Source of the DNA: a virus
DNA length: 60,293 nt
Strand: one strand, 5' to 3'
IMG/VR virus record: IMGVR_UViG_3300034082_001764
Coordinates: 1-60,293 of that record
The translations under genes were made by a program, and so were the position numbers. Below, piece after piece: positions 9,192 to 16,123 of the stretch. Position 1 is the stretch's first letter. Every line of letters starts with the position of its first letter. The notes beneath the pieces were generated by a model. That model did no database searches, was not told where the DNA came from, and saw nothing but the letters and a program-made list of their open reading frames with translations.

Positions 9192-9365
9192 CTAATAAGT
9201 TTCTTTTACAAACTGGTATTGGTCATTGGGATACTTTTCCCGTAGTGTTTCGTCTTTAAGAAATTCATTCAAGCTTTTGGCTTCAAAAAATTGCTTGTGC
9301 AATACAGTCTTGTGAGTTTTGCGATCCACAATACTCAAATACAACGATTTTGCTTTGCCTGCCAT
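9192..9365 (-). CDS. Small conserved phage protein
   Basis: This 57-residue protein opens MAGKAKSLYLSIVDRKTHK and continues KQFFEAKSLNEFL. The pattern of two strands plus a helix is one I recognise from anonymous small proteins of T4-like phages. An AAGGACAT site precedes the ATG. Function is unknown. It lies between an inverted repeat (9388-9408) and the 49-residue gene. Confidence 0.75.
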   Translation of the reverse strand: MAGKAKSLYLSIVDRKTHKTVLHKQFFEAKSLNEFLKDETLREKYPNDQYQFVKETY

Positions 9366-9387
9366 GATATGTCCTTAAAAAGTTTCA

Positions 9388-9408
9388 ATTGACTCAAATT
9401 GAGTCAAT
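9388..9408 (-). terminator. Inverted repeat, probable weak terminator
   Basis: ATTGACTCAA-A-TTGAGTCAAT is a perfect 10-base inverted repeat with one central base. On the minus strand it is followed after a few bases by CTTTTT, so it may end the transcript of the gene at 9416-9841. The one-base loop makes it equally plausible as a protein-binding operator. Confidence 0.5.
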
Positions 9409-9415
9409 CGATTTG

Positions 9416-9841
9416 TTAATATGCTTCTTCGTCTTCTACGTCTTCTTCTTCATCATAGTCAGCATCTGTGTTGATATCCACATGTCCAAACCTCAGCAGG
9501 CCTAGACTTACTTTTCTGACTTCAAATGGTTGTTCAAATTCTACAATAGCACCCAATTGCTCAAGGTTATTGTATGTAGTATCGCAAATATCTTCAACAC
9601 GGATACAGCCAATAGAGCCCGAGTCTACCATGTGTTCGGTACCAATGTTGCTATTGTATGTGCCATCACCCCAGGCTGTTCCAAAGCTGGCAAAACGACG
9701 ACCATCCTTTAATGTAAACTCACCTTCAACACCGCGCCCGGGTGCACCTGGTGGGAAGAAAAGTTCGCAAACTTCTTGCCATTCAGGGTGCGTGACATAG
9801 CACAAATCACCAATGTAATAACGTCCAGCAGGCATGGTCAT
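9416..9841 (-). CDS. Conserved phage hypothetical protein, acidic tail
   Basis: This 141-residue protein starts GRYYIGDLCYV, a motif common to a beta-rich family of unknown function found in phages and some bacteria. It ends in a run of Asp/Glu (residues 125-141). The ATG at 9841 follows a weak AAGGAATTGC site. No catalytic residues are evident; the family may be structural or regulatory. Confidence 0.7.
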   Translation of the reverse strand: MTMPAGRYYIGDLCYVTHPEWQEVCELFFPPGAPGRGVEGEFTLKDGRRFASFGTAWGDGTYNSNIGTEHMVDSGSIGCIRVEDICDTTYNNLEQLGAIVEFEQPFEVRKVSLGLLRFGHVDINTDADYDEEEDVEDEEAY

Positions 9842-9850
9842 AGCAATTCC

Positions 9851-10024
9851 TTAACTGTTGATGGTTTCAAAAGGACTGAGTTCTTCACTGTCTGTATCCA
9901 CAGTGTCTGAAGTTTCGTATACCCAGCTCACCGGGATTTCCAAATTTCTAGCAATAGTCACCGGCAAGTAACCAGCTTCCAGCATGTCGGCAATTTCAAA
10001 AGATAGTTCGCTCATCTTGCTCAT
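9851..10024 (-). CDS. Small protein with helix-turn-helix-like segment
   Basis: This 57-residue protein contains AGYLPVTIARNLEIPVSWVYE, which fits the spacing of a small helix-turn-helix (residues 16-36), followed by an acidic tail. Small conserved proteins of this kind are common in T4-like phages; a DNA-binding role is an inference only. The ATG at 10024 is preferred because it follows GGAATTGAT and starts one base after the upstream stop. Confidence 0.65.
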   Translation of the reverse strand: MSKMSELSFEIADMLEAGYLPVTIARNLEIPVSWVYETSDTVDTDSEELSPFETINS

Positions 10025-10025
10025 A

Positions 10026-10259
10026 TCAATTCCAATCTTTTTTGTCGCCACGAGCTTCGTTGTCACGATAGCCTGCGGTGTATGCCACGATTTCTTCAGC
10101 TGACATATCAGCCAATTCAATGCGAGGACTATTGTAACTGTCACTCTCAAAATAATGAGGGCTGTACTCACGACCGTAGTAGCTGTCTGCTTGACCACGA
10201 TCATACGGACTGCCGTGTCTTTCATTGTAGTAACTGGATTGTGTGTGTTCTTTTAACAT
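10026..10259 (-). CDS. Small Tyr/Asp-rich conserved phage protein
   Basis: This 77-residue protein carries the signature RHGSPYDRGQADSYYGR followed by a helical MSAEEIVAYTAGYRDNE and a terminal KKDWN. This is a recurrent small protein in T4-like phages; its job is unknown. It is the first gene behind the promoter at 10289-10317. Confidence 0.8.
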   Translation of the reverse strand: MLKEHTQSSYYNERHGSPYDRGQADSYYGREYSPHYFESDSYNSPRIELADMSAEEIVAYTAGYRDNEARGDKKDWN

Positions 10260-10288
10260 AAATGATCCTTGTTTCTTACTATGCTTCT

Positions 10289-10317
10289 ATTATAGCAAAA
10301 TACCAATTTCTGGTCAA
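10289..10317 (-). promoter_or_regulatory. Sigma70-type promoter
   Basis: TTGACC (10317-10312), 17 bases, TATAAT (10294-10289) on the minus strand. The base run after the -35 hexamer (AGAAATT) resembles those at 11152-11180 and 11545-11573, but only a half of the inverted repeat is present here. Confidence 0.8.
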
Positions 10318-10318
10318 G

Positions 10319-10735
10319 TCATTTGGTCAATGCGTAGGGACGATCCCAGCGACCAATGTTCAACTCGTAGTAGTATGCGGTGTTAAAGTAATCAGTCATT
10401 GCGTCTGATTCATCGTAGTAGTCAGCGGCCTTGAGCGCCACAAATGCTTCAGTTAAGAAAGCCTTGGCATCACCATCATAATGGTCTTGAAACCAGTAAG
10501 GGTTTACTTGATCGTAACTAGTATCGTTAGGACGAAATCCACGAGCCACCTGATAGTGATCGTTACCACAGACACGATTGCTGTTGGCAATAAAATCAAT
10601 AGGTCCTGATTTTAGAGTCAGGGAAATTGTCATGTGATTGCGAACTGACAAAGTTCCTTTGATACCATACTTGGCAAGCACAGGCTTGAGTGCAGTTGCG
10701 ATTTTTGCTTTGCGTTCTTGATTCATGTATGCCAT
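10319..10735 (-). CDS. Conserved hypothetical protein
   Basis: This 138-residue protein begins MAYMNQERKAKIA and contains KYGIKGTLSVRNHMTISLTLKSG. It belongs to a well-spread phage/plasmid family with no known biochemical role. The ATG at 10735 follows a good AAGGAGACC ribosome site; the longer upstream frame overlaps the preceding gene and was rejected. Confidence 0.8.
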   Translation of the reverse strand: MAYMNQERKAKIATALKPVLAKYGIKGTLSVRNHMTISLTLKSGPIDFIANSNRVCGNDHYQVARGFRPNDTSYDQVNPYWFQDHYDGDAKAFLTEAFVALKAADYYDESDAMTDYFNTAYYYELNIGRWDRPYALTK

Positions 10736-10745
10736 TGTGGTCTCC

Positions 10746-11120
10746 TTAGGCTGCTTTGCGAAAATATTGATAGGGCAAGCCCAGAGTCCAAGCAAGGTAA
10801 TCATTGTCACCATTTGTCTCTTCGGCTTCGTGAATCCAGCGCATGGCCATTTCGTAGTCTTTGGCGCCAGTGTTAATTAATTCAGCAACACGGCGCTCAA
10901 ATGCTTCCACAGCCGATACTTCTGCGGCTTTGCGAGCAATTTCTTCACGCTCAATGACTTGACCAAGAACTCTGAACTCTGCTTCAAAGTCCTCAAGAGT
11001 CCAGGTGCTAGTATCAATGCCACGGGGACGAACGCCATATGCATCTTTGTACATATCCCAGAACATGCATTGGGCTTGTTCCAGAGCACTCATGTCTTCC
11101 CAAGTTGTCATTGTTTCCAT
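10746..11120 (-). CDS. Conserved phage hypothetical protein
   Basis: This 124-residue acidic helical protein begins with several Met/Thr/Trp residues (METMTTWEDMSALEQ). An AAAGGAG site lies before the first ATG. It has no recognised domain. It forms a two-gene unit with 10319-10735 behind the promoter at 11152-11180. Confidence 0.72.
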   Translation of the reverse strand: METMTTWEDMSALEQAQCMFWDMYKDAYGVRPRGIDTSTWTLEDFEAEFRVLGQVIEREEIARKAAEVSAVEAFERRVAELINTGAKDYEMAMRWIHEAEETNGDNDYLAWTLGLPYQYFRKAA

Positions 11121-11151
11121 TTCTAGCTCCTTTGTTGCTTACTATACTTCT

Positions 11152-11180
11152 ATTATACGAAATTACCCAATTCTGGTCAA
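11152..11180 (-). promoter_or_regulatory. Sigma70-type promoter with dyad over the -35
   Basis: TTGACC (11180-11175), 17 bases, TATAAT (11157-11152) on the minus strand. The -35 is the centre of the inverted repeat TTCTGG-TCAA-CCAGAA (about 11171-11186), which also occurs at 11545-11573. A repressor or activator bound there would directly control the promoter. Confidence 0.8.
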
Positions 11181-11199
11181 CCAGAATCTAGTGTTGTTT

Positions 11200-11538
11200 T
11201 TAAGCAACACCACGCACATCAGTGTTCAAATTGGGCTTGAGCTCACGAATCAAAGCACGTTCTGCGGTGTGTGCTTCTGTTTTACCACGCACCACTGCAA
11301 CAATACGAAACTGAAAAGCACCTGTGCCACGCTCACGAATTGCTTCGTACAGAGCCCAGCTCTTGTCTTCGCTACGTGAGCGATAGATGTGCTTGTTGAT
11401 ACGTGTTTTCACACTCTTTAGAACAGTGCTTTCTGTCTTGGCAGTGACGCCAATGTAGAAGTCTGCACCGCTCTCAATGCGGTAAATGATGTGAGTGCGA
11501 TCTGCACGTTTTTTTCGGGTTGCTTTTTTAATTTCCAT
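11200..11538 (-). CDS. GIY-YIG-fold nuclease-like protein
   Basis: This 112-residue protein shows the GIY-YIG pattern as IIY (17-19) and YIG (28-30), followed by [10 protein letters not shown] and an [15 protein letters not shown] end, as in small stand-alone GIY-YIG endonuclease-like proteins. It could cut DNA, as homing or exclusion nucleases do. It has a strongly basic N-terminus. Its ATG (11538) falls at the predicted transcription start, so the message may be leaderless. Confidence 0.75.
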   Translation of the reverse strand: MEIKKATRKKRADRTHIIYRIESGADFYIGVTAKTESTVLKSVKTRINKHIYRSRSEDKSWALYEAIRERGTGAFQFRIVAVVRGKTEAHTAERALIRELKPNLNTDVRGVA

Positions 11539-11544
11539 ACTAGT

Positions 11545-11573
11545 ATTATAACCGATCTTGCAATTCTGGTCAA
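11545..11573 (-). promoter_or_regulatory. Sigma70-type promoter with dyad over the -35
   Basis: TTGACC (11573-11568), 17 bases, TATAAT (11550-11545) on the minus strand. The same TTCTGGTCAACCAGAA dyad as at 11171-11186 covers the -35. The predicted transcript starts at or within a base or two of the ATG of the GIY-YIG gene. Confidence 0.8.
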
Positions 11574-11584
11574 CCAGAATCAAC

Positions 11585-11611
11585 AAAAACCCCAGATTTC
11601 TGGGGTTTTTT
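11585..11611. terminator. Bidirectional intrinsic terminator
   Basis: AAAAACCCCAGA-TTT-TCTGGGGTTTTTT forms a strong GC stem flanked by A-run and T-run. It can end transcripts in both directions; on the minus strand it insulates the GIY-YIG unit from the upstream gene. Confidence 0.85.
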
Positions 11612-11642
11612 GATGTTGTATTTCTGCAACATTGTCGGGATA

Positions 11643-11660
11643 ATCGATAATATTATCGAT
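11643..11660. repeat. Perfect 18-base palindrome
   Basis: ATCGATAATATTATCGAT reads identically on both strands. It lies just past the stop of the gene at 11667-11933 and before the bidirectional terminator. It is AT-rich and lacks a loop, so it looks more like a protein-binding site than a terminator. Confidence 0.6.
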
Positions 11661-11666
11661 AATCAA

Positions 11667-11933
11667 TTATACAAACTCAATATTATCGGTGCGCAAACGT
11701 TGTTTAGCTTGTCCAATAATGCGTAGTTTATCATTTTCGATAGTATCATATGAAATATCTCCCGAAACAAAATCGCATTTTGCTTGTGTGGGAAACGGAT
11801 ATACTATATCTCCGCGATCATTTTCTCGGGGATACACATTAAATGCAACAATGATTTTGTAGGTTTCTTTGTTTTTATTGTAGATAATCTTTGCTCGTGC
11901 AATATTAGCAACAAGAATTTGTGCGTTTGACAT
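11667..11933 (-). CDS. Small hypothetical protein
   Basis: This 88-residue protein is basic in its first half with IIVAFNVYPRENDRG in the middle and a C-terminal helix. It is not recognised. An AGGAG ribosome site precedes the ATG. A TATAAT box occurs about 20 bases upstream (about 11961) but lacks a convincing -35. Confidence 0.65.
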   Translation of the reverse strand: MSNAQILVANIARAKIIYNKNKETYKIIVAFNVYPRENDRGDIVYPFPTQAKCDFVSGDISYDTIENDKLRIIGQAKQRLRTDNIEFV

Positions 11934-11986
11934 GCTGGCTCCTTTGTTGTTGAACTACCATTATAACACAGGTCTCAATAACAGTC

Positions 11987-12012
11987 ACAAAAACCCCTAC
12001 GTGTTGTAGGGT
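11987..12012 (-). terminator. Intrinsic terminator
   Basis: On the minus strand CCCTAC-AACAC-GTAGGG is followed by GTTTTTG. It ends the unit containing the gene at 12020-12211. Confidence 0.75.
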
Positions 12013-12019
12013 CAAAGTG

Positions 12020-12211
12020 TTAGCTTACTTTTTGAATTTCTGCTCTCCAGTAGCACTCACGACTACCACCTGTTTCCCAGTGTGCCTTGTAGGCCTTGGC
12101 TTCTTCCAGTGTGGTATAAAAGCAAGTGTCATTGGGGTCAACTCGTTGTACACCACATTCATATTCGGTCACTGTGACTTTGTACAGTCCGGAAAGTTTG
12201 ACTTCTGCCAT
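12020..12211 (-). CDS. Small conserved phage protein
   Basis: This 63-residue protein has the pattern LYKVTVTEYECGVQRVD followed by LEEAKAYKAHWE and CYWRAEIQ, a beta-alpha-beta arrangement I recognise from anonymous T4-like phage genes. It is a monocistronic unit with its own promoter (12250-12278) and terminator (11987-12012). An AAAGGAG site precedes the ATG. Confidence 0.75.
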   Translation of the reverse strand: MAEVKLSGLYKVTVTEYECGVQRVDPNDTCFYTTLEEAKAYKAHWETGGSRECYWRAEIQKVS

Positions 12212-12249
12212 TTTGGGCTCCTTTCTTGATTGCTTTTTACTGTAATTAC

Positions 12250-12278
12250 AGTATAAGCGATCTGGATTTTTAAGTCAA
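12250..12278 (-). promoter_or_regulatory. Sigma70-type promoter
   Basis: TTGACT (12278-12273), 17 bases, TATACT (12255-12250) on the minus strand. It faces away from the plus-strand gene pair that starts at 12373, forming a divergent control region. Confidence 0.75.
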
Positions 12279-12285
12279 CCAAAAA

Positions 12286-12345
12286 TCAGTAGAAACCATG
12301 AGTCGTGTTGCAGTGCAACATAAATACTCAGTAGAAACCATGAGT
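12286..12345 (+). repeat. 18-base direct repeat flanking a late-type box
   Basis: TCAGTAGAAACCATGAGT occurs twice (12286-12303 and 12328-12345), 42 bases apart start to start. Between them the plus strand reads CATAAATA (12319-12326), which fits the NATAAATA late promoter used by T4-like cyanophages. It lies just upstream of the only clear plus-strand genes of the window. Confidence 0.65.
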
Positions 12346-12372
12346 GTCTACATCAAAAAGGAAAAACACACA

Positions 12373-12549
12373 ATGAAAACTTTATCTGATTTTATGTTGG
12401 GAATTTTGGAACGCTTGTCCGAGATGTTTTCCGGTAGCAGTTACCAAAGCCGTTTAGATGCGTATCTAAGCACCAAAGGCATTACCGATGCCGCACAATT
12501 GGAAAACTATGTTCGACAATTCAATTCTCGCAAGGAACAGTATCTATGA
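12373..12549 (+). CDS. Small hypothetical protein (plus strand)
   Basis: This 58-residue protein has an amphipathic first half (LSDFMLGILERLSEMF) and a second half (LDAYLSTKGITDAAQLENYVRQF) that resembles small phage proteins paired with short DUF-type peptides. The ATG at 12373 follows AAAAGGAAAA; an earlier in-frame ATG without ribosome site was rejected. It overlaps the next gene by ATGA. Confidence 0.75.
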   Translation: MKTLSDFMLGILERLSEMFSGSSYQSRLDAYLSTKGITDAAQLENYVRQFNSRKEQYL

Positions 12550-12647
12550 TCAAGAAATTAGCAAAATCCGTATGGGACCTATTGATTGAGGTTGGCAAAG
12601 CCAAGCAAGCTAGATACGACCGCACCGGGTATAGCATGTGGTATTAA
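12546..12647 (+). CDS. 33-residue conserved-looking peptide (plus strand)
   Basis: This 33-residue basic peptide (ending RYDRTGYSMWY) is coupled by ATGA to the preceding gene. Short proteins of the form KKL..xxW..L.E.GKAK.AR...GY are frequent in phages and bacteria and usually follow a gene like its neighbour here. Its TAA overlaps the stop of the converging minus-strand gene by a few bases. Function is unknown. Confidence 0.7.
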   Translation: MIKKLAKSVWDLLIEVGKAKQARYDRTGYSMWY

Positions 12648-13024
12648 CCCACTGCCAACCAAGCTTTTAAATCGCCGTACAAGGAAGCCATCATAGCTTC
12701 CTTGCTTGAAAAGAAAACAACTTTTTTCTTGCCAACTGCAATGTAGTATGGCCAGTCAAGTTTCTTGTCCATGGCCAGAATCACTTTCTTTGAAAGTGTA
12801 TTTTTGGGAGTTGATATGTCTACACTCCAGGATTCTATATCAAGAACATTGTGCATGATTTTGTATCCGTGGTCGGTCAATCTCAAGCCGCCTGTGTCAC
12901 GCAGATTCATCCACCATGTTATCATGGCCTGATCTACTGTTTCTCGAATGGCTTCGGGCACAGTAGGCAATAGCCCAGTTACAATATTAAGTTTTCGTGT
13001 GGACACCGGGATAAACAGTTTCAC
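12644..13024 (-). CDS. Conserved phage hypothetical protein
   Basis: Up to 126 residues if started at the GTG at 13024; the first in-frame ATG would be at 12925. The GTG frame is kept because VSTRKLNIVTG in the extra residues looks protein-like, but it overlaps the upstream gene by 38 bases. The core has ITWWMNLRDTGGLRLTDHGY and KLDWPYYI, and ends with an AMMASLYGDLKAWL helix. No function is known. Confidence 0.68.
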   Translation of the reverse strand: MKLFIPVSTRKLNIVTGLLPTVPEAIRETVDQAMITWWMNLRDTGGLRLTDHGYKIMHNVLDIESWSVDISTPKNTLSKKVILAMDKKLDWPYYIAVGKKKVVFFSSKEAMMASLYGDLKAWLAVG

Positions 13025-13292
13025 CTTTGTTGAGCAAAACCACGGTGAATTTATCAGATTTAAACTGTGTGTTGAGTTTACGTGCTAGATTGATTGCATG
13101 TCCGGAATTGCTAAAACTCACCTTGCGATACTTGGGCCCTGGATAGTTAACCAACATGTTTGTGGTTTTTAAATTGATAGGTGCACCATCAAAGAAAACC
13201 GCCCATATGCCATCGGCGGCCAGCACCTGTTGACTACAATAGGTAGTGCGATCAGTTACTTCTACTATAACGTGTGGTTTAGGTCTGCTCAT
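12987..13292 (-). CDS. Conserved phage hypothetical protein
   Basis: This 101-residue protein is beta-rich, with an ADGIWAVFFDGAPINL segment and a basic C-terminal third containing NSGHAINLARKLN. The start at 13292 follows GGAGAAGAGAAC. A NATAAATA late-type box (GATAAATA) and a hairpin lie 20-30 bases upstream. Function is unknown. Confidence 0.68.
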   Translation of the reverse strand: MSRPKPHVIVEVTDRTTYCSQQVLAADGIWAVFFDGAPINLKTTNMLVNYPGPKYRKVSFSNSGHAINLARKLNTQFKSDKFTVVLLNKGETVYPGVHTKT

Positions 13293-13308
13293 TCTGTTCT
13301 CTTCTCCA

Positions 13309-13328
13309 AGTTTATTTATCAATAAACT
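13309..13328 (-). other. Hairpin containing a late-type promoter box
   Basis: AGTTTATT-GATA-AATAAACT is a perfect eight-pair AT-rich hairpin on the minus strand. It contains GATAAATA (13320-13313), matching the NATAAATA late promoter. It lies between the stop of the upstream gene (13338) and the ribosome site of the gene starting at 13292. No T-tract follows, so termination is unlikely. Confidence 0.4.
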
Positions 13329-13337
13329 GAGTAGTTT

Positions 13338-13550
13338 TTAGAATGATCCACCGTGTAATTCAACAGTTACTGCGGTGTCTGCACTACTAGTCTTAGCTGA
13401 GTTTTCTTGCAAGGCAGATACCAACACCAGCAGTTTTGTGATATCTGCATGCAAGTCTCTGGCTTCGGTAATGCTCAACATCAAGTCGCGTTGATTACGA
13501 CTTTCAGCTGCCTTGATGCGATCAACAAATTTAGTGATATGCAAGCTCAT
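13338..13550 (-). CDS. Small helical conserved phage protein
   Basis: This 70-residue protein has two helices (ITKFVDRIKAAESRNQRD and ARDLHADITKLLVLVSAL) and a polar tail. It resembles anonymous T4-like phage proteins. The ATG at 13550 overlaps the upstream stop as ATGA; the longer frame would run antiphase through that gene and was rejected. Confidence 0.7.
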   Translation of the reverse strand: MSLHITKFVDRIKAAESRNQRDLMLSITEARDLHADITKLLVLVSALQENSAKTSSADTAVTVELHGGSF

Positions 13551-13996
13551 TTGACCACTGCCTCTGCTTTGCTGGTAAACGGACCTTTGTAGTCGTGCCG
13601 GTCCAACATGATTAACTTGGGGCAAAACATCACTTTCCATCCTCGGTGTTGCCTGACTTGATACCATCCTGCGGCAAACCAAGACTTGGATCTTTCTTCT
13701 TGAGTGTACAATGGTAGATGGCGTTGCACATTCCACACACCGTTAAATGCCACACAATCTGTAGGATAACCGTGTACCAAGTGCGTGGGTTGCTCTGTTG
13801 GCAACTCTTGAGCCTGTTGAAAGTTCACGTGTGCACGTTGCTGGATCATGTCAAGGGTTTTAAACCTTGTGACATTGTCATTGATACGCACAGAGTATCC
13901 TTGATCGTCGGCCTGGATGTTTCCGATTTTTTCATCATGTACCGGATCTCTCAAGATCCAATACTGGTCAGGTACTACTGGTTTTGCAATTAACAT
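13547..13996 (-). CDS. Conserved phage hypothetical protein
   Basis: This 149-residue protein has an N-terminal beta domain (YWILRDPVHDEKIGNI...YSVRINDNVTRF) and a C-terminal part with HLPLYTQEERSKSWFAAGWY. The latter segment recurs in T4-like phages next to the RNase H gene. No biochemical function is known. It overlaps the exonuclease/RNase H stop by 29 bases. Confidence 0.72.
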   Translation of the reverse strand: MLIAKPVVPDQYWILRDPVHDEKIGNIQADDQGYSVRINDNVTRFKTLDMIQQRAHVNFQQAQELPTEQPTHLVHGYPTDCVAFNGVWNVQRHLPLYTQEERSKSWFAAGWYQVRQHRGWKVMFCPKLIMLDRHDYKGPFTSKAEAVVK

Positions 13997-14990
13997 CTAA
14001 TACTCCTTCGTACGTTTTATTCAACCACCGAGCAGTTTGCTCAGCAGATTCTGACAGACGTGTCAAATCAAACTTGGCACAAAATCTCATGAATTTTACA
14101 CCAACTTGCCCAACGTCCTTGTGGCTGATCATTTCTTTTATAGCAGTGTCCACTAGATTTTTAATCTCTTCTGGTTGCGCAGTTAAATCAACCAAAGTGA
14201 CATTGCGTGTGTAATCGTCAAGCACACGATGTTCTTCGCCATTATGGTCGGACCAACGTTGCAACATGAGATTGTTCCAATTGAATCCTTTTTTCTCTCG
14301 ATCTTCGTAGGCCTCTAACAAGCCAACTTTGTTTTTTGTACCCTTGGTTCTCACCCCCGGATATGCACTAAACACATTGTCACTGGGATCGCCACGCATG
14401 CACTTTTCAAATAGTAACCATTTGGGATCGGGCACAGTCTTGGGCAACTTTGTTTTCTTGTCAATAATCACTGTGCCTTTGTCGTTGAATATGCCCTTGA
14501 TGGTGTGCAACTCGTCAGTGATGCCATTGTACTGATCTACATTTTCTGCCAACAATTGTATAAAATCTGTATCACTTGAAATGATTGTGTGTTGGTCTTG
14601 GGGGTGCAATGCAATCCAGCGGGCAATGACATCATCCGCTTCTGCACGTTCATGTCGGATAACTGAACAGTTTGATTGCTCGCTGAGATATTTGGTCAAC
14701 TCGTCATACGTTTCCCAAAACATTTTATCTTCTTCAGCTTCGGATTCTGTCAAGGCAGCTCGGGCAACTGCTCGATTTGCTTTGTATGGTTTGTAAAAAT
14801 CTTTACGCCAGCTACGCCCCTCTAGTGCGAACACCACATGGTCTGCATTGAATTTGCGCACCACTTTGTTAATTGAGCTCAGGGTAATGTGCAGTGCATA
14901 CCCAACCTTTTCCCAAGGATCAGACGCACGAAAAGCCACGTGCCGTGCTCGAAAAAACATATTTGAAGTATCAATCAGTAGATATCGCAT
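13968..14990 (-). CDS. rnh: 5'-3' exonuclease / RNase H (FEN-like, T4 Rnh type)
   Basis: This 340-residue protein belongs to the FEN/5'-3' exonuclease family. It would remove RNA primers from lagging-strand fragments, as T4 RNase H does. The N-terminus LLIDTSNMFFRA places the first metal-binding Asp, VFALEGRSWRKDFY is the helical-arch region with its basic residues, AEADDVIARW and SSDTDFIQLL supply further acidic ligands, and RGDPSDNV begins the helix-hairpin-helix DNA-binding part. The ATG at 14990 was chosen because the longer frame adds 31 unrelated residues inside the upstream gene. It works with the polymerase and clamp encoded at 47.6-51.9 kb. Confidence 0.88.
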   Translation of the reverse strand: MRYLLIDTSNMFFRARHVAFRASDPWEKVGYALHITLSSINKVVRKFNADHVVFALEGRSWRKDFYKPYKANRAVARAALTESEAEEDKMFWETYDELTKYLSEQSNCSVIRHERAEADDVIARWIALHPQDQHTIISSDTDFIQLLAENVDQYNGITDELHTIKGIFNDKGTVIIDKKTKLPKTVPDPKWLLFEKCMRGDPSDNVFSAYPGVRTKGTKNKVGLLEAYEDREKKGFNWNNLMLQRWSDHNGEEHRVLDDYTRNVTLVDLTAQPEEIKNLVDTAIKEMISHKDVGQVGVKFMRFCAKFDLTRLSESAEQTARWLNKTYEGVLDVNCKTSST

Positions 14991-14991
14991 G

Positions 14992-15693
14992 TTATACCAG
15001 GTTGTGTTTGTTAATGTATTGTAACAGATATTCCGACCAAAAGCAATGGGCATTGGCATCAAAATGCCAAGATTCTGGCGCAACTGGTTGAAAACCGTTG
15101 TTTCTCAGCACACTATTGTATGTGCCTTGCTCAGAATACGGATCCATGTAGTTTGCACCCCAGTTGTATTCTGGTAGTCCAGCAAAGTGATTGTTACCAT
15201 TAAACATGACATACCGGACACCCGATTGTTTTAGTTCGGTATGAAATTCCCAGATATCGTTGTGTGCTTGTTCTTTGCATTGATTCCAGTCTATGTTGGC
15301 AACAAACTGTTTGTATTGATCTTGTAGCTCAACAGGCACATGATCAATGCCACTAGCATTGACTTGGAAGTCGTGACCGTTGTGCCACCATTCCTCTCGT
15401 TCCCAAGTGCTCCATTGAATTACCATGAATGTGTCTTTGAGTTGACTTTGATTGCGATCAATCCACTCGCGAGTGGTACGCATAATTCGAGTATTCGAGC
15501 ACCCAGCTTGCGCATCGCACCATAACACAGCATGATAATGATTGGCCAATTCACACCCAAAGCTGGCACGTTCGTTGTCGGGGTGTGGCCGCTTGCCCAT
15601 GCCCCAAAACAATCCGTCATCTTGTGCCCATGAAAATGAATTTACCGCTTCAGCAGCAGCGGCATGGCTGTCCCCGTTTACATAGATTATCAT
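14992..15693 (-). CDS. SGNH/GDSL-like hydrolase family protein
   Basis: This 233-residue protein has the SGNH block I motif NGDSH (residues 6-10) and a late HFDANAHCFW segment where the catalytic Asp/His pair is expected; GNNHF at about residue 165 could be block III. Family members hydrolyse esters on lipids or sugars, and some modify carbohydrate acetylation. One of five such genes in this window. It overlaps the upstream gene by ATGA and is one base from the exonuclease start. Confidence 0.7.
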   Translation of the reverse strand: MIIYVNGDSHAAAAEAVNSFSWAQDDGLFWGMGKRPHPDNERASFGCELANHYHAVLWCDAQAGCSNTRIMRTTREWIDRNQSQLKDTFMVIQWSTWEREEWWHNGHDFQVNASGIDHVPVELQDQYKQFVANIDWNQCKEQAHNDIWEFHTELKQSGVRYVMFNGNNHFAGLPEYNWGANYMDPYSEQGTYNSVLRNNGFQPVAPESWHFDANAHCFWSEYLLQYINKHNLV

Positions 15694-15884
15694 TTTAGTT
15701 TTAATAAAAAGTAAGTTAGCATTTTTGCATCACGAAGCTTGACAGTTGTACCATTGTTTGACTTTACCACTTCCCAATCATCGCCGCCCACGCGATTGTG
15801 TAGCCAGTAACGACGAGCACCGACAGTTTGTTCCAAAATGCTGACTGCTCGATCCAGTCCAAAATTAACTTTGATTTCTGTCAT
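15690..15884 (-). CDS. Small conserved phage protein
   Basis: This 64-residue protein has RRYWLHNRVGGDDWEV and ends KLRDAKMLTYFLLKLK. The final pattern (polar residues, then L/M-x-x-F-x-L-K) is shared with the small proteins at 16589, 16861 and 17109, suggesting a paralogous set. Function is unknown. Coupled by ATGA to both neighbours. Confidence 0.7.
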   Translation of the reverse strand: MTEIKVNFGLDRAVSILEQTVGARRYWLHNRVGGDDWEVVKSNNGTTVKLRDAKMLTYFLLKLK

Positions 15885-16123
15885 TCGTGATAGGCTGGAT
15901 TGGGAACTTCAAGTTCAAACACAAGATAGTTGGACTTTGGAGTAGCAGTGTCCTTGAGAAATTCCAGCGTTCTGCTGTGTTCAGCTTCGTCTCTTGTGGC
16001 ATAAAAACCTGGGCCATATTGCACATGGCCAGTGCCGGCTACGTACACATAGTTCATCAACAGTCCAGTCTGCTTGATCAGTGAATAGACCTTGAAGGTC
16101 TTAGGAGGCTTGAGTGGTTCCAT
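15881..16123 (-). CDS. Small conserved phage protein
   Basis: This 80-residue protein contains YVYVAGTGHVQYGPGFYATRDEAEHSRT, a beta hairpin followed by a helix, and ends VPNPAYHE. Not assigned to a family. It overlaps the nucleotidyltransferase gene by 23 bases at its 5' end. Confidence 0.68.
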   Translation of the reverse strand: MEPLKPPKTFKVYSLIKQTGLLMNYVYVAGTGHVQYGPGFYATRDEAEHSRTLEFLKDTATPKSNYLVFELEVPNPAYHE

